Below are positions 7,564 through 16,823 of a DNA stretch of 55,715 nucleotides, one piece after another (position 1 is the stretch's first letter; each line of letters opens with the position of its first letter). Made by a program: the position numbers and the translations under genes. The stretch is from an uncultured Bacteroides sp. GTDB taxonomy: Bacteria > Bacteroidota > Bacteroidia > Bacteroidales > UBA932. The notes beneath the pieces were generated by a model, which did not search any database, was not told where the DNA came from, and saw nothing but the letters and a program-made list of their open reading frames with translations. Location of the stretch: assembly GCA_900543205.1 (NCBI GenBank), contig UQQM01000015.1, positions 1-55,715 of the forward strand, read 5' to 3'.

Positions 7564-7743
7564 ATGCAACAGAAGCCCTCATTCATTCGCGTCAGGCTGT
7601 GCAATGTCCCCGTCGAGGTTCCGCTGCGCTCCATCGATGCTACTGCGCTGCGCTTCGAAGCATCGCCCGCTCACAGCCGCTGGCGGCTAGCCTCTCCGGG
7701 AACACAGCTCAGCCTAACGCATGGTTCGACAGCCGAAGCATAA
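7564..7743 (+). CDS. Possible 59-residue small protein between tolC and the adaptor gene
   Basis: A short frame from ATG 7564 to TAA 7741 fills most of the 248-bp gap in the operon, reading MQQKPSFIRVRLCN at its start. No family is recognised, and it has neither a signal peptide nor a membrane segment. It may simply be leader or decayed DNA. Listed because of its position and because the gap is unusually long for this operon. Confidence 0.2.
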   Translation: MQQKPSFIRVRLCNVPVEVPLRSIDATALRFEASPAHSRWRLASPGTQLSLTHGSTAEA

Positions 7744-7797
7744 GCACAATTCAATCGACAGACAGATTTCATATACCGATAACAAAAACAACAGATA

Positions 7798-9054
7798 ATG
7801 GACAGGATAATCGAAAAGAAGAAGGGTCTCGCACTGGTATTCTCCAGAAAGGCGCTGCCGTGGTGGCTCGGAGCCCTGCTGCTCGTTTTCATACTCTGGG
7901 CGGCGCTGCGCGACAACGCCTCCACCCTGCGAATCAACGGCGACACCCTGAACATCGCCACGGTCGAGCAGGGCGAGTTCAACGACTACATCCGCATCAG
8001 CGGACAGGTGCAGCCCATGACCACGATACAGCTCAGCCCCCTCGAAGGAGGAGTGGTGGAAGAGATATACATCGAAGAGGGCAGCCAGGTCCGCAAGGGC
8101 GACGTGATACTGAGCCTCAGCAACGAGAACCTCGACATGCAGATACTCAACTCCGAAGCCGAGCTGGCAGAGAAGGAGAACATCCTGCGCAACACCATGA
8201 TTTCGATGGAGCAGCAGAAGCTCAGCGTACAGCAGGAGCGGCTCCAGCTCGAGATGGATGTGCGCCGCTACCGCCGCGCATACGAACAGCAGAAGGCCCT
8301 CTATGACGAGAAGCTGATCGCCCGCGAAGCCTTCCTGCAGGCGGAGGAAGACTACCGGCTCGCCATCGACAAACTGGAGCTGGTACGCCACCGGGAGCTT
8401 CAGGACAGCCTCTACCGCACCGCCGAAATCGAGCAGATGGAGGAGAGCCTCGAGAACATGCGCGTCAACATGCAGATGATACGCCGCCGCAAGGACAACC
8501 TCGACATCAAGGCCCCGATTGACGGCGAGCTCGGACTGCTGGACGCGGTGCTCGGCCAGTCGATAGCCTCGGGAACCAAGATAGGCCAGATCAACGACCT
8601 GAGCAGCTACAAAATCGAGGCACAGATCGACGAGCACTACATCGACCGCGTGTTCGCCGGACTCGACGCGACCTTCGAGCGACAGGACGAGACCTTCGCG
8701 GCCACCATACGCAAAGTCTATCCCGAAGTGCGCGAAGGCAAGTTCAAGGCCGACTTCAAGTTCACCGGTCAGCAGCCCGAGAACATACGCACAGGGCAGA
8801 CATACTACCTGAACCTCCAGCTGGGCCAGCCCGAGGAGGCGGTGCTGATTCCGCGCGGCAGCTTCTACCAGCAGACGGGCGGGCAATGGATATATGTGGT
8901 GGACGAGAGCGGCGACAGGGCCGTACGCCGCGACATACGCATAGGCCGGCAGAATCCCCAGTACTATGAAGTCCTGGAGGGCCTCGACCCCGGCGAGAAG
9001 GTGATAATTTCCGGCTACGACAACTTCGGAGACAAGGACGTACTGGTATTCTAA
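7798..9054 (+). CDS. Periplasmic adaptor (HlyD/MacA-type membrane fusion protein)
   Basis: Links the inner membrane ABC permeases to the TolC-like channel. The 418-residue protein has one N-terminal membrane anchor (ALPWWLGALLLVFILWAAL, about residues 18-36). It then has a lipoyl half-motif (GQVQPMTTIQL...GSQVRKGDVIL), a long coiled-coil hairpin (about 110-225, rich in Glu, Gln and Leu), the second lipoyl half (LDIKAPIDGELG), a beta-barrel domain, and a C-terminal membrane-proximal domain (GLDPGEKVIISG). Twelve bases separate it from the next gene, so it is surely co-transcribed. Confidence 0.92.
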   Translation: MDRIIEKKKGLALVFSRKALPWWLGALLLVFILWAALRDNASTLRINGDTLNIATVEQGEFNDYIRISGQVQPMTTIQLSPLEGGVVEEIYIEEGSQVRKGDVILSLSNENLDMQILNSEAELAEKENILRNTMISMEQQKLSVQQERLQLEMDVRRYRRAYEQQKALYDEKLIAREAFLQAEEDYRLAIDKLELVRHRELQDSLYRTAEIEQMEESLENMRVNMQMIRRRKDNLDIKAPIDGELGLLDAVLGQSIASGTKIGQINDLSSYKIEAQIDEHYIDRVFAGLDATFERQDETFAATIRKVYPEVREGKFKADFKFTGQQPENIRTGQTYYLNLQLGQPEEAVLIPRGSFYQQTGGQWIYVVDESGDRAVRRDIRIGRQNPQYYEVLEGLDPGEKVIISGYDNFGDKDVLVF

Positions 9055-9066
9055 ACGACACAGACG

Positions 9067-11415
9067 ATGAACAGGATAAAGATCATACTCGGACGGGCCT
9101 TCCCGCTGGCTCTCGGACTTGCGCTCAGCATGGTGATGATTGCGCGGATCTGCTTCGACCTCTCGTATGACAAGTTCTATGAAGATGCCGACCGCATCTA
9201 CCGTATCAAGACCAGCTCCGTGCGCCAGGGAAAGGCAGATGAATACTTCAACGTCAGCGGAGGCGTGGCCCCGGGATTCAGGCAATATGTCCCCGGAGTC
9301 GAGGAGGCCACCCGCACCACAGGCATAGTCGACAGCCACGATTTCTTCGATACCGAAGGCAACACGGTCAGCGCCAGCCGTGACATCGGTCTGGCCGACA
9401 CGTCCTTCTTCAGGGTCTTCAAACGGAAGATACTCGCGGGCGACCCTGCCGAAATATTCATGGTGCCCTGCCAGGCCATGGTATCCGAATCCTTCGCCGA
9501 AAAGCTCGGAGGGACCGGCACCGCCATCGGACAGATTCTCTACAACTACGACCTCCCGGAAATCCCCATTACGGTCTGCGGAGTGTTCGAGGATTTCCCG
9601 GAGAACGGAAGCTTCGACTACGATGTACTTGTCTCCATGGCCACAATGCCGGAATACTCGACCGAAAACTGGCTCGGGAACGACAGGTACGCAGGCTATG
9701 TGAGGCTGGCCGAAGGGGTGGACCCCACAGGCCTCAAGGACGCGATAAGGCTGATGCAGGAGAAATACCAGCCCCTCGACGAGATGGAGAAGCAGGGCAT
9801 GACCCTGAGCTATTTCCTCACGCCCTTCGACAGAATCCACACCTCGGAGCCGGCGATACGCAACTCCGTGATACTCCTGGGCGTCGTCGCCCTGCTCCTG
9901 CTCGTGATTTCCGTACTCAACTATCTGCTGTCCACCATATCCGAGACCGTGCGGCGCTCCCGTGAATTCGCGACCCGCAAATGCTTCGGAGCCGAAGGCG
10001 GCAATATCTACGGTCTGCTTTTCCGTGAAGCCTCGCTCGTCATGCTCGTCGCGCTCGCATTGGCCGCCCTGATGCTCACTGCCGCAGCCCCGCTGGTGGA
10101 GAACATCATGGGCATCAGCCTCAGGGCCATGATGGTGCCCCTGAGCTGGGGTGCCGCAGGCGCAACAGTCATCATAGTGCTTGTCTGCACGGCGCTGATT
10201 CCCGGCTGGCTTTACCTGAAAATGCCCGTGACGGCCGCATTCCGAGGATATTCCGACAGCAAGCGCAGCTGGAAGCATGCACTGCTGGTAACCCAGTTCA
10301 CCATAAACGTGTTCATGTTCGGCATGCTGCTCGCAATAGCCTCACAATACAACAAGGTGACCAACAGCGACCCCGGTTACGACTATGACAACGTCTACTA
10401 CGTATACACCGGAGGCATAGCGGAAACGACAATCCAGACCTGCATGGCGGAGCTCGCAGCAGTGCCGGGAATCACTGATGTCCAGAGATGCTCCGTCCTG
10501 CCGCTGCAGGGCTCGTCCGGCAACAACATCTACCTTCCGGGCCAACAGCGCGAACTGCTCAACATCGCCGACCAGTACTACGGCACCTCCGGATTCTTCG
10601 GATTCTTCGGCATCCCGATAGTGGAGGGCAGGGCTCCGGCCGCACCGAAGGAGATTGCGGTGAGCCGCAGCTTCGTCAGCGAGATGGCGAGGCTGGCCGG
10701 CTGGACCGACGGAGCCGTGGGCAAGCAGGTCCTGCTCAGCGAACACTCCGAGGGCAGCGAGGACTTCTTCACGGTCTGCGGGGTCTACGAAGACTATCTG
10801 ATAGGCAGCTTCAGCAACTCCGACGACCGCCCGAGCATTCGTTTCTGGGCAGAAGAGCAGGACAGCTTCGTATTCCTGTTCTATCTGCTGGTCAAAGTTG
10901 AAGATTCCGCGAGCGGCATCGCGGCCACCGTGGAAGACATCGTCCGGCGCACCCTCGGGGAGAACGGAAGGAATGTCAAAGTCCTCTCCTACGAAGAGCA
11001 GATGCGCAGCCTCTACTCCGACACCCGCAAAAGCCGCGACATCTTCATCATGGGCTGCATCTTCTCTCTGCTGATCTCCGTATTCGGACTCGTGGGTTAC
11101 ATCGCGAGCGAAGCGGGCCGGCGCAGCAAGGAGATAGCGATACGCAAGATAAACGGCGCCAGGGCTTCCGACATCACCGCGATGTTCGCGGCAGACAGCC
11201 TAAGGATGGCGGCTGTGGCAATCATAATCGGTGACATCCTGCTCTACCTGGCGGCATCCGGCTATCTGACCCTGTTCCCCGACAGAGTCAGCCTGAACGC
11301 CTGGAACTTCGTGGCCGCCGACCTGCTGCTTGCGCTGCTCGCAGCCGCCTCTGCCATGATATGCAGCTTCAGAATATCCCGGGCAAACCCGGTCGACTCC
11401 ATAAAGAACGAATAA
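9067..11415 (+). CDS. MacB/FtsX-type ABC transporter permease, first of four
   Basis: Inner membrane permease of 782 residues with the double FtsX layout of large Bacteroidetes exporters. One N-terminal membrane helix (residues 9-28) is followed by a large periplasmic MacB_PCD domain. Three helices occupy about 270-390, one re-entry helix lies near 400-425, then a second periplasmic domain and three C-terminal helices (about 660-775). The conserved SREFATRKCFGA and SKEIAIRKINGA segments are the cytoplasmic coupling regions seen in FtsX domains. It carries no ATPase and depends on the protein encoded at 13792-14472. Its N-terminus is a few residues shorter than that of its paralogues. Confidence 0.9.
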   Translation: MNRIKIILGRAFPLALGLALSMVMIARICFDLSYDKFYEDADRIYRIKTSSVRQGKADEYFNVSGGVAPGFRQYVPGVEEATRTTGIVDSHDFFDTEGNTVSASRDIGLADTSFFRVFKRKILAGDPAEIFMVPCQAMVSESFAEKLGGTGTAIGQILYNYDLPEIPITVCGVFEDFPENGSFDYDVLVSMATMPEYSTENWLGNDRYAGYVRLAEGVDPTGLKDAIRLMQEKYQPLDEMEKQGMTLSYFLTPFDRIHTSEPAIRNSVILLGVVALLLLVISVLNYLLSTISETVRRSREFATRKCFGAEGGNIYGLLFREASLVMLVALALAALMLTAAAPLVENIMGISLRAMMVPLSWGAAGATVIIVLVCTALIPGWLYLKMPVTAAFRGYSDSKRSWKHALLVTQFTINVFMFGMLLAIASQYNKVTNSDPGYDYDNVYYVYTGGIAETTIQTCMAELAAVPGITDVQRCSVLPLQGSSGNNIYLPGQQRELLNIADQYYGTSGFFGFFGIPIVEGRAPAAPKEIAVSRSFVSEMARLAGWTDGAVGKQVLLSEHSEGSEDFFTVCGVYEDYLIGSFSNSDDRPSIRFWAEEQDSFVFLFYLLVKVEDSASGIAATVEDIVRRTLGENGRNVKVLSYEEQMRSLYSDTRKSRDIFIMGCIFSLLISVFGLVGYIASEAGRRSKEIAIRKINGARASDITAMFAADSLRMAAVAIIIGDILLYLAASGYLTLFPDRVSLNAWNFVAADLLLALLAAASAMICSFRISRANPVDSIKNE

Positions 11416-11419
11416 GGAC

Positions 11420-13764
11420 ATGAAATCATTTCTCCGTTTCCTGATGCGCAACAGGCTCTACAGCCTGATAAACTTCGCCGGGCTGACCCTCTCCCTGGCT
11501 CTGGTGACGATAATCTTCGGCTACGCCGGAGCGCAGCGGAAAATATCCCGCTCGACGCCTGACTATAAGAACACATACGCGTTGGCATGGGGCGGCGACG
11601 CCATGCTCTGCTACGGAATTTCGGACCGCCTGGCCGGACTTCCCGAGGCCGAAGCGGTGACAATGTTCAGTTCCGCATACGAAGACAATGTATGCGAATT
11701 CGGAGACAACAGGTTCATATCCGACGTAATGTGCGCAGACGATGAATTCTTCAGTTTCTTCGGCATTGAGTTCGCCGGCGGAAGTCCGGAACATCTCACC
11801 CCGACCGGAGCCTTCATCTCCAGAGCTTCGCGCGCAGGGCAGGCGTCGGAGAAGACCCGCTGGGAAAGCAGATTCTGCTGGACGGACAGAGCTACAGCAT
11901 AGACGGCGTCTTCAAGGATTTCAGCAGAAGCCTGCTCAGCCCGGCCGACATCATCATCAGCAACGAGGCCTCCGAAGGGCCTATGTTCCAGTACAAGAGC
12001 ATGCCATTCAGAGTCTTCGGCAACGTTCAGGTATTCGTCCGGCTGAAAGAAGGCTGTGACATCGGCGCCGTGACCGACAAGCTCAACGAACTGTTCAAGG
12101 ACACCGAATCAATCTACGGCAAGCTGTCGCTGATACGCTCCGACAAGCTGTATTTCAGCGAGGGGAATTTCTTCATGGAGAAAGGCGAGCCCGCCCTGAT
12201 ACGCAACCTGGCGGCCGCCGGAACCGCCCTGCTCCTGCTCGCCCTGCTCAACTACATCAACCTCAATACCGCGCTCGTGGGCAAGAGGTCGGTGGAGATG
12301 GCCACCCGCAGGCTGCTCGGCTCCGGCAGGAAGGACATCTTTTTCAAGTACATCCGCGAATCCCTGACATTCACGGCCCTGTGCTTCATTCTCGCCATAG
12401 CTCTAGCCGCCGCGCTCACTCCTACGCTCGGCAGGCTGACGATAGATTCTGAATCCGTCTCGGCCAGCGCCCTGTTCGACCCCCGCGACATTATCATGCC
12501 CGGCAACATCCTGGCATACGCGCTCACCTGCCTGCTGACCGGAATCCTTGCCGGAGTCATTCCCGCCTCGCTGGCATCGAGGGTGGCTCCGATAGACATC
12601 ATAAAGGGAGAGTTCAGAAGAAGCGACAGGCGGATATTCAGCAAGGTCTTCATCGTGGTCCAGAACGTGGTGTCCGTGACGCTGATAGCGCTCACCCTCA
12701 CCATGGAGCTCCAGACCCGCCACATGCTCAGCCGCCCCATAGGCTGCGACTACGGCGACATCTACTATCTGAGCACCGGGCTGCCCCAGACCGACAGGGA
12801 GGCGCTGCAGAAGAAACTCGCCCAGCTGCCCTGCGTCGACAGGATAGGATTCTGCTCCGGGCTGCCGGGTTCGGTAAGCATGTCGTATGTCAACAATGTC
12901 GAAGACAAGGAGTTCAACTGCGGAGTCTGCATGCTTGACACCACCGCGTTCGAGATGCTCCGCTTCAACATACTGAACCAGACCCAGGAATGCGCCCCGG
13001 GCTCTGTATGGCTCACGGAAAGCACCGTAAAGCTGATTGGAGATGATGTCGGCAGCACGGACCTGACCGAAAATTTCATAGGCGGGGGCTATATGAACGC
13101 ATCCTACGGCAGCGCCGTATGCGGAGTCGTATCGGATTTCGTTTCCGGAAGTCCCGGAGAGGACCAGGGCGGGAACGGGCTGATAATCGCCATTACCGGA
13201 GACACGGAATGGAAAGACCTCGTGATACGCACGAAAGGCGACCATGCCGACGCCTCGGCGATGATCAGGGCCGCCTACGAGGAAGTCTGCCTTGAATCCT
13301 GCGGAGTCGTGCTCCCGACTTACGAGAACCGCTATATGGATGACGTGATACGGCACAACCTCGCGAACGAGCTGCGCAGCCTCAGGCTCGTGGAGATTCT
13401 CGTTGCCCTGGCGATACTGCTCTCGATTTCCGGCCTGGTGGCCATCAGTATCTACAACACCGACTCCAACGCAAAGAACATAGCGGTGCACAAGGTCTTC
13501 GGTGCAAGCAGTTCCGAGGAGACACGCAGGAACCTCAGGACATATTTCGGCATCACCATGGCCGCCGACGTCCTCGCCGTGCCGGTCGCACTCTTGCTCT
13601 GCCGCCGATACCTCGAAGACTTCTCCTACCGCCTGGAGCTCAGCGCATGGATATTCATCGCCACCGTGCTGATTTCGCTGGCCATAACATTCATCTCCGT
13701 AATTTTCCAGGTACGCCGCGCCGCCGGCGTCAACCCGGCAGAAACCCTGAAGAAGAAAGAATAG
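11420..13764 (+). pseudogene. MacB/FtsX-type ABC permease, second of four, frameshifted
   Basis: Two overlapping frames make one permease. The first (from 11420) reads normally to GAFISR and then runs out of homology to a stop at 11902. The downstream frame picks up SFARRAGVGEDPLGKQI and continues to 13764. The break lies at 11824-11826 and is explained by loss of one base (an aga-gc-ttc context where a full codon is expected). With that base restored the protein would be about 781 residues, matching its neighbours. Helix and domain layout are otherwise intact. A real mutation, a sequencing indel or recoding are all possible; the site is not a homopolymer and no slippery heptamer is obvious. 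Confidence 0.85.
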
Positions 13765-13791
13765 AATATAAACAATCAAATACAATTCATC

Positions 13792-14472
13792 ATGATCAAA
13801 GTTACTGACCTGTGCAAGGTATTCCGCACAGAAGAAATCGAGACCACCGCTCTCGACCACGTCTCATTCGAAATCAAGGACGGCGAATTCGTCGCCATCA
13901 TGGGTCCCTCGGGATGCGGCAAGTCCACGCTCCTGAACATCCTCGGACTGCTCGACAACCCCACGAGCGGAAGCTACGAGCTGCTCGGCCAGGAGGTCGG
14001 CAAGCTCAAGGAGAAGGACCGCACCAAGTTCCGCAAGGGCAACATCGGATTCGTGTTCCAGAGCTTCAACCTGATCGACGAGCTCAACGTCTACGAGAAC
14101 GTGGAGCTGCCTCTGCGCTACCTCAGCATCAGCGCGTCGGAGCGCAAGCAGCGCGTGACCGACATCCTCAAGCGCATGAACATCAGCCACCGCGCGAAGC
14201 ACTTCCCCCAGCAACTCTCCGGAGGACAGCAGCAGAGGGTCGCGATAGCGCGCGCCGTGATCTCCAACCCCAAGCTGATTCTGGCCGACGAGCCCACCGG
14301 AAACCTTGACTCCAAGAACGGCAAGGAGGTAATGGACCTGCTCACCGAACTCAACCGCGAGGGCACGACCATCGTGATGGTGACCCACTCCCAGAAGGAC
14401 GCCGCAGTCGCCCAGCGCACCATCGACCTCTTCGACGGCAAGATAGTCAGCGACGTGGCCAACGAACTGTAG
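13792..14472 (+). CDS. ABC transporter ATPase (MacB/LolD-type)
   Basis: Cytosolic ATPase that powers the neighbouring permeases. The 226-residue protein has Walker A GPSGCGKST (residues 38-46), a Q-loop in FVFQSFN, signature LSGGQQQRVAIARA, Walker [13 protein letters not shown] and the switch histidine in MVTHS. It is a lone nucleotide-binding domain without fused membrane helices, as in LolD and FtsE-type systems. Set between the second and third permease genes, it is the only ATPase in the operon and presumably serves all four. Confidence 0.95.
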   Translation: MIKVTDLCKVFRTEEIETTALDHVSFEIKDGEFVAIMGPSGCGKSTLLNILGLLDNPTSGSYELLGQEVGKLKEKDRTKFRKGNIGFVFQSFNLIDELNVYENVELPLRYLSISASERKQRVTDILKRMNISHRAKHFPQQLSGGQQQRVAIARAVISNPKLILADEPTGNLDSKNGKEVMDLLTELNREGTTIVMVTHSQKDAAVAQRTIDLFDGKIVSDVANEL

Positions 14473-14476
14473 CACC

Positions 14477-16822
14477 ATGCTCAGGAATCTCTGGCACGTG
14501 GTCCGCCATTTCAAGGCGGCCTTCATCCTCAACCTGCTGGGGCTCGCCGTGGCGTTCACCGCGTTCATGATGATAATGATGCAGGTGCGGCACGACCTGA
14601 ATTTCGACCGCTGCTACGACGACGCCGACTGCATCGTCAGGCTCGACGTGGTGCCAAACGGCAGCCCGCAGGCTATCGTCACACGACCGCTAGCGCGCAT
14701 GATTGCCGAATCATCGCCCAAAATCCAGGCGGCGTGCATCACCCAGGCGGTTTCCTCCACCGCTTTCTGGCAGATTGAGAGCGGCGGAGTCCGCAAAGGC
14801 TACAAGCTCGAATTCTGGGACGTGTCGCCAGGAATCACCGAAGTTTTCGGCTTCGACATGGTCGAGGGCGGTCTGGACGCCCTGGAGACTCCATGGTCTG
14901 CCATCATCCCGGAAAGTCTGGCCTCGAGAATTTTCGGTGGCGAATCCGCTGTCGGCCACATACTCCCTGCCACCAGCGAGTACGACATCGACCGGACGAT
15001 CACCGGAGTCTACAGGGACTTCCCGAAGAACGCCTCCATGAAGAACGTGGTCTACACCTCGATGAACCCGCAGGAGAACTACGACAACTGGGGCAACTGG
15101 AACTACTACTGCTTCCTGAAGCTCGACGACCCCGCATCCGCGGACGGAATACTCGCAGACTTCAAGAAGAACAACGCCGCATACCTGTTCGACAGCGAAA
15201 CCTGGGACGACAGTCAGCTCCAGCTGATCTTCGACCCGCTTCCAGAGCTCCACTTCCGCTCGGCAGGCTTGTTCGACGGTCTGCCGAAGGCCAGCCGGAG
15301 CACCGTGAACGCGCTGATCGCCATCGCGTTCATCATACTGCTGATCGCCGGAATCAACTTCACCAACTTCAGCACCGCGCTGACGCCGATGCGCATCAAG
15401 GGAGTGAACACCCGCAAGGTGCTCGGCAGTTCCGATGCGGCGATACGCGGCAGTCTCGTAGGCGAGATAGTGCTGATCAGCCTGACGGCCTTCCTGCTGT
15501 CGGTCGTGCTGCTCCACCTTGCCGGCATGACCCCTCTGAGCAGACTGGTGGACTGCGACATCTCGCTGAAGCTGAACGCCGGAATCATCCTGGCCTGCTC
15601 CGGTGCCGCAGTGATACTCGGAGTGCTTTCCGGACTCTACCCGGCATTCTACATGACCTCCCTGCCTCCGGCTCTGGTGCTCAAGGGCAGCTTCGGGCTG
15701 TCGGCGGCAGGACGCAGGCTGCGGTCGGTGCTCGTGGGCGTGCAGTTCACCGCTTCGTTCGCCCTGCTCATCGCCGCTTCGTTCATCTGGCTGCAGAACC
15801 GCTACATGCTGCGGGCTCCGCTGGGATTCGACAAGGACCAGGTGATAGTCACCGACATCAACGAGAATATCCGTAAAAACGAGGAGGCGTTCAAGGCGGA
15901 ATTGAAGAAATTCGCAGGAATCGAAAACGTGGCGCTGTCGCAGTTCACCCTGTCGTCCGGCGACTTCTACATGACCTGGGGACGCGACCTCCGCGGGGAG
16001 TCGATCACCTTCGCCTGTCTGCCGGTGGACCATGAGTTCCTCGACGCCCTCGGCATCAAGGTTTCGGATGGAAGGAACTTCCGGGCCGATGACGAGACCC
16101 GGGAGATCGGGGCATACATCTTCAACGAGACCGCGCGAAGGCAGTTCGACATCAAGCTCGGCGAAGAAATCGACGGCGACGAAATCATAGGTTTCATCCC
16201 CGACATAAACTTCGCGTCGATGCGCCAGAGCATCACCCCTATGGCCTTCTTCATGTTCGGAAAGAACCACTGGGGTGGAGTCTATCAGAGCGCCAGCATC
16301 CGCGTCGCGGCGGGAAGCGACCTCAGGGCCGCCCGCCAGGCAGTGGAGGACTGCCTCAGGAGTTTCGACCCCGAATACCCCTTCAACGTGAGGTTTTACG
16401 ACTCCATCCTGGAAGACACCTACCAGAAGGAGCAGCGCACCGGCTCGCTGATAACGCTGTTCAGCCTCGTGGCGATATTCATCTCGATAGTCGGCGTCTT
16501 CTCGCTCGTCGTGTTCGACTGCGAATACCGGCGCAAGGAGATTGCCGTCAGGAAGGTGCTCGGCTCAAGCGAAGCCGAGGTGACGGGGATGTTCTGCCGC
16601 AGCTACATGGTCATGCTCGCAGTATGCTTCGTCATAGGGGCGCCGCTGGCCTGGCTGGCGGTGGACAGATGGCTGGAGAGCTTCGCCTACCGCACTCCCC
16701 TGCACTGGTGGATGTTCCCGGCCGCATTCGCCGCCATCGCCGCAGTCACCCTGCTTACGGTAATCGGGCAGAGCTGGCGTGCGGCGAACGAAAATCCGGT
16801 AAAGAACTTGAAATCCGAATAA
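14477..16822 (+). CDS. MacB/FtsX-type ABC transporter permease, third of four
   Basis: 781-residue inner membrane permease paralogous to the other three, starting 4 bases after the ATPase stop. The N-terminal helix (FILNLLGLAVAFTAFMMIMM) is followed by a periplasmic domain beginning HDLNFDRCYDDAD, three helices near 275-400, a second periplasmic domain, and C-terminal helices. Coupling segments are GVNTRKVLGSS and RKEIAVRKVLGSS. It is closest to the fourth permease (shared AFTAFM and TRKVLGSS wording), which suggests a recent tandem duplication. Confidence 0.92.
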   Translation: MLRNLWHVVRHFKAAFILNLLGLAVAFTAFMMIMMQVRHDLNFDRCYDDADCIVRLDVVPNGSPQAIVTRPLARMIAESSPKIQAACITQAVSSTAFWQIESGGVRKGYKLEFWDVSPGITEVFGFDMVEGGLDALETPWSAIIPESLASRIFGGESAVGHILPATSEYDIDRTITGVYRDFPKNASMKNVVYTSMNPQENYDNWGNWNYYCFLKLDDPASADGILADFKKNNAAYLFDSETWDDSQLQLIFDPLPELHFRSAGLFDGLPKASRSTVNALIAIAFIILLIAGINFTNFSTALTPMRIKGVNTRKVLGSSDAAIRGSLVGEIVLISLTAFLLSVVLLHLAGMTPLSRLVDCDISLKLNAGIILACSGAAVILGVLSGLYPAFYMTSLPPALVLKGSFGLSAAGRRLRSVLVGVQFTASFALLIAASFIWLQNRYMLRAPLGFDKDQVIVTDINENIRKNEEAFKAELKKFAGIENVALSQFTLSSGDFYMTWGRDLRGESITFACLPVDHEFLDALGIKVSDGRNFRADDETREIGAYIFNETARRQFDIKLGEEIDGDEIIGFIPDINFASMRQSITPMAFFMFGKNHWGGVYQSASIRVAAGSDLRAARQAVEDCLRSFDPEYPFNVRFYDSILEDTYQKEQRTGSLITLFSLVAIFISIVGVFSLVVFDCEYRRKEIAVRKVLGSSEAEVTGMFCRSYMVMLAVCFVIGAPLAWLAVDRWLESFAYRTPLHWWMFPAAFAAIAAVTLLTVIGQSWRAANENPVKNLKSE

Positions 16823-16823
16823 A

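Noticed and set aside
7714..10278. Very long minus-strand open frame (854 codons)
   Set aside because: Antisense to the adaptor and first permease genes, which have full family motifs. GC-rich codon use leaves the opposite strand open.
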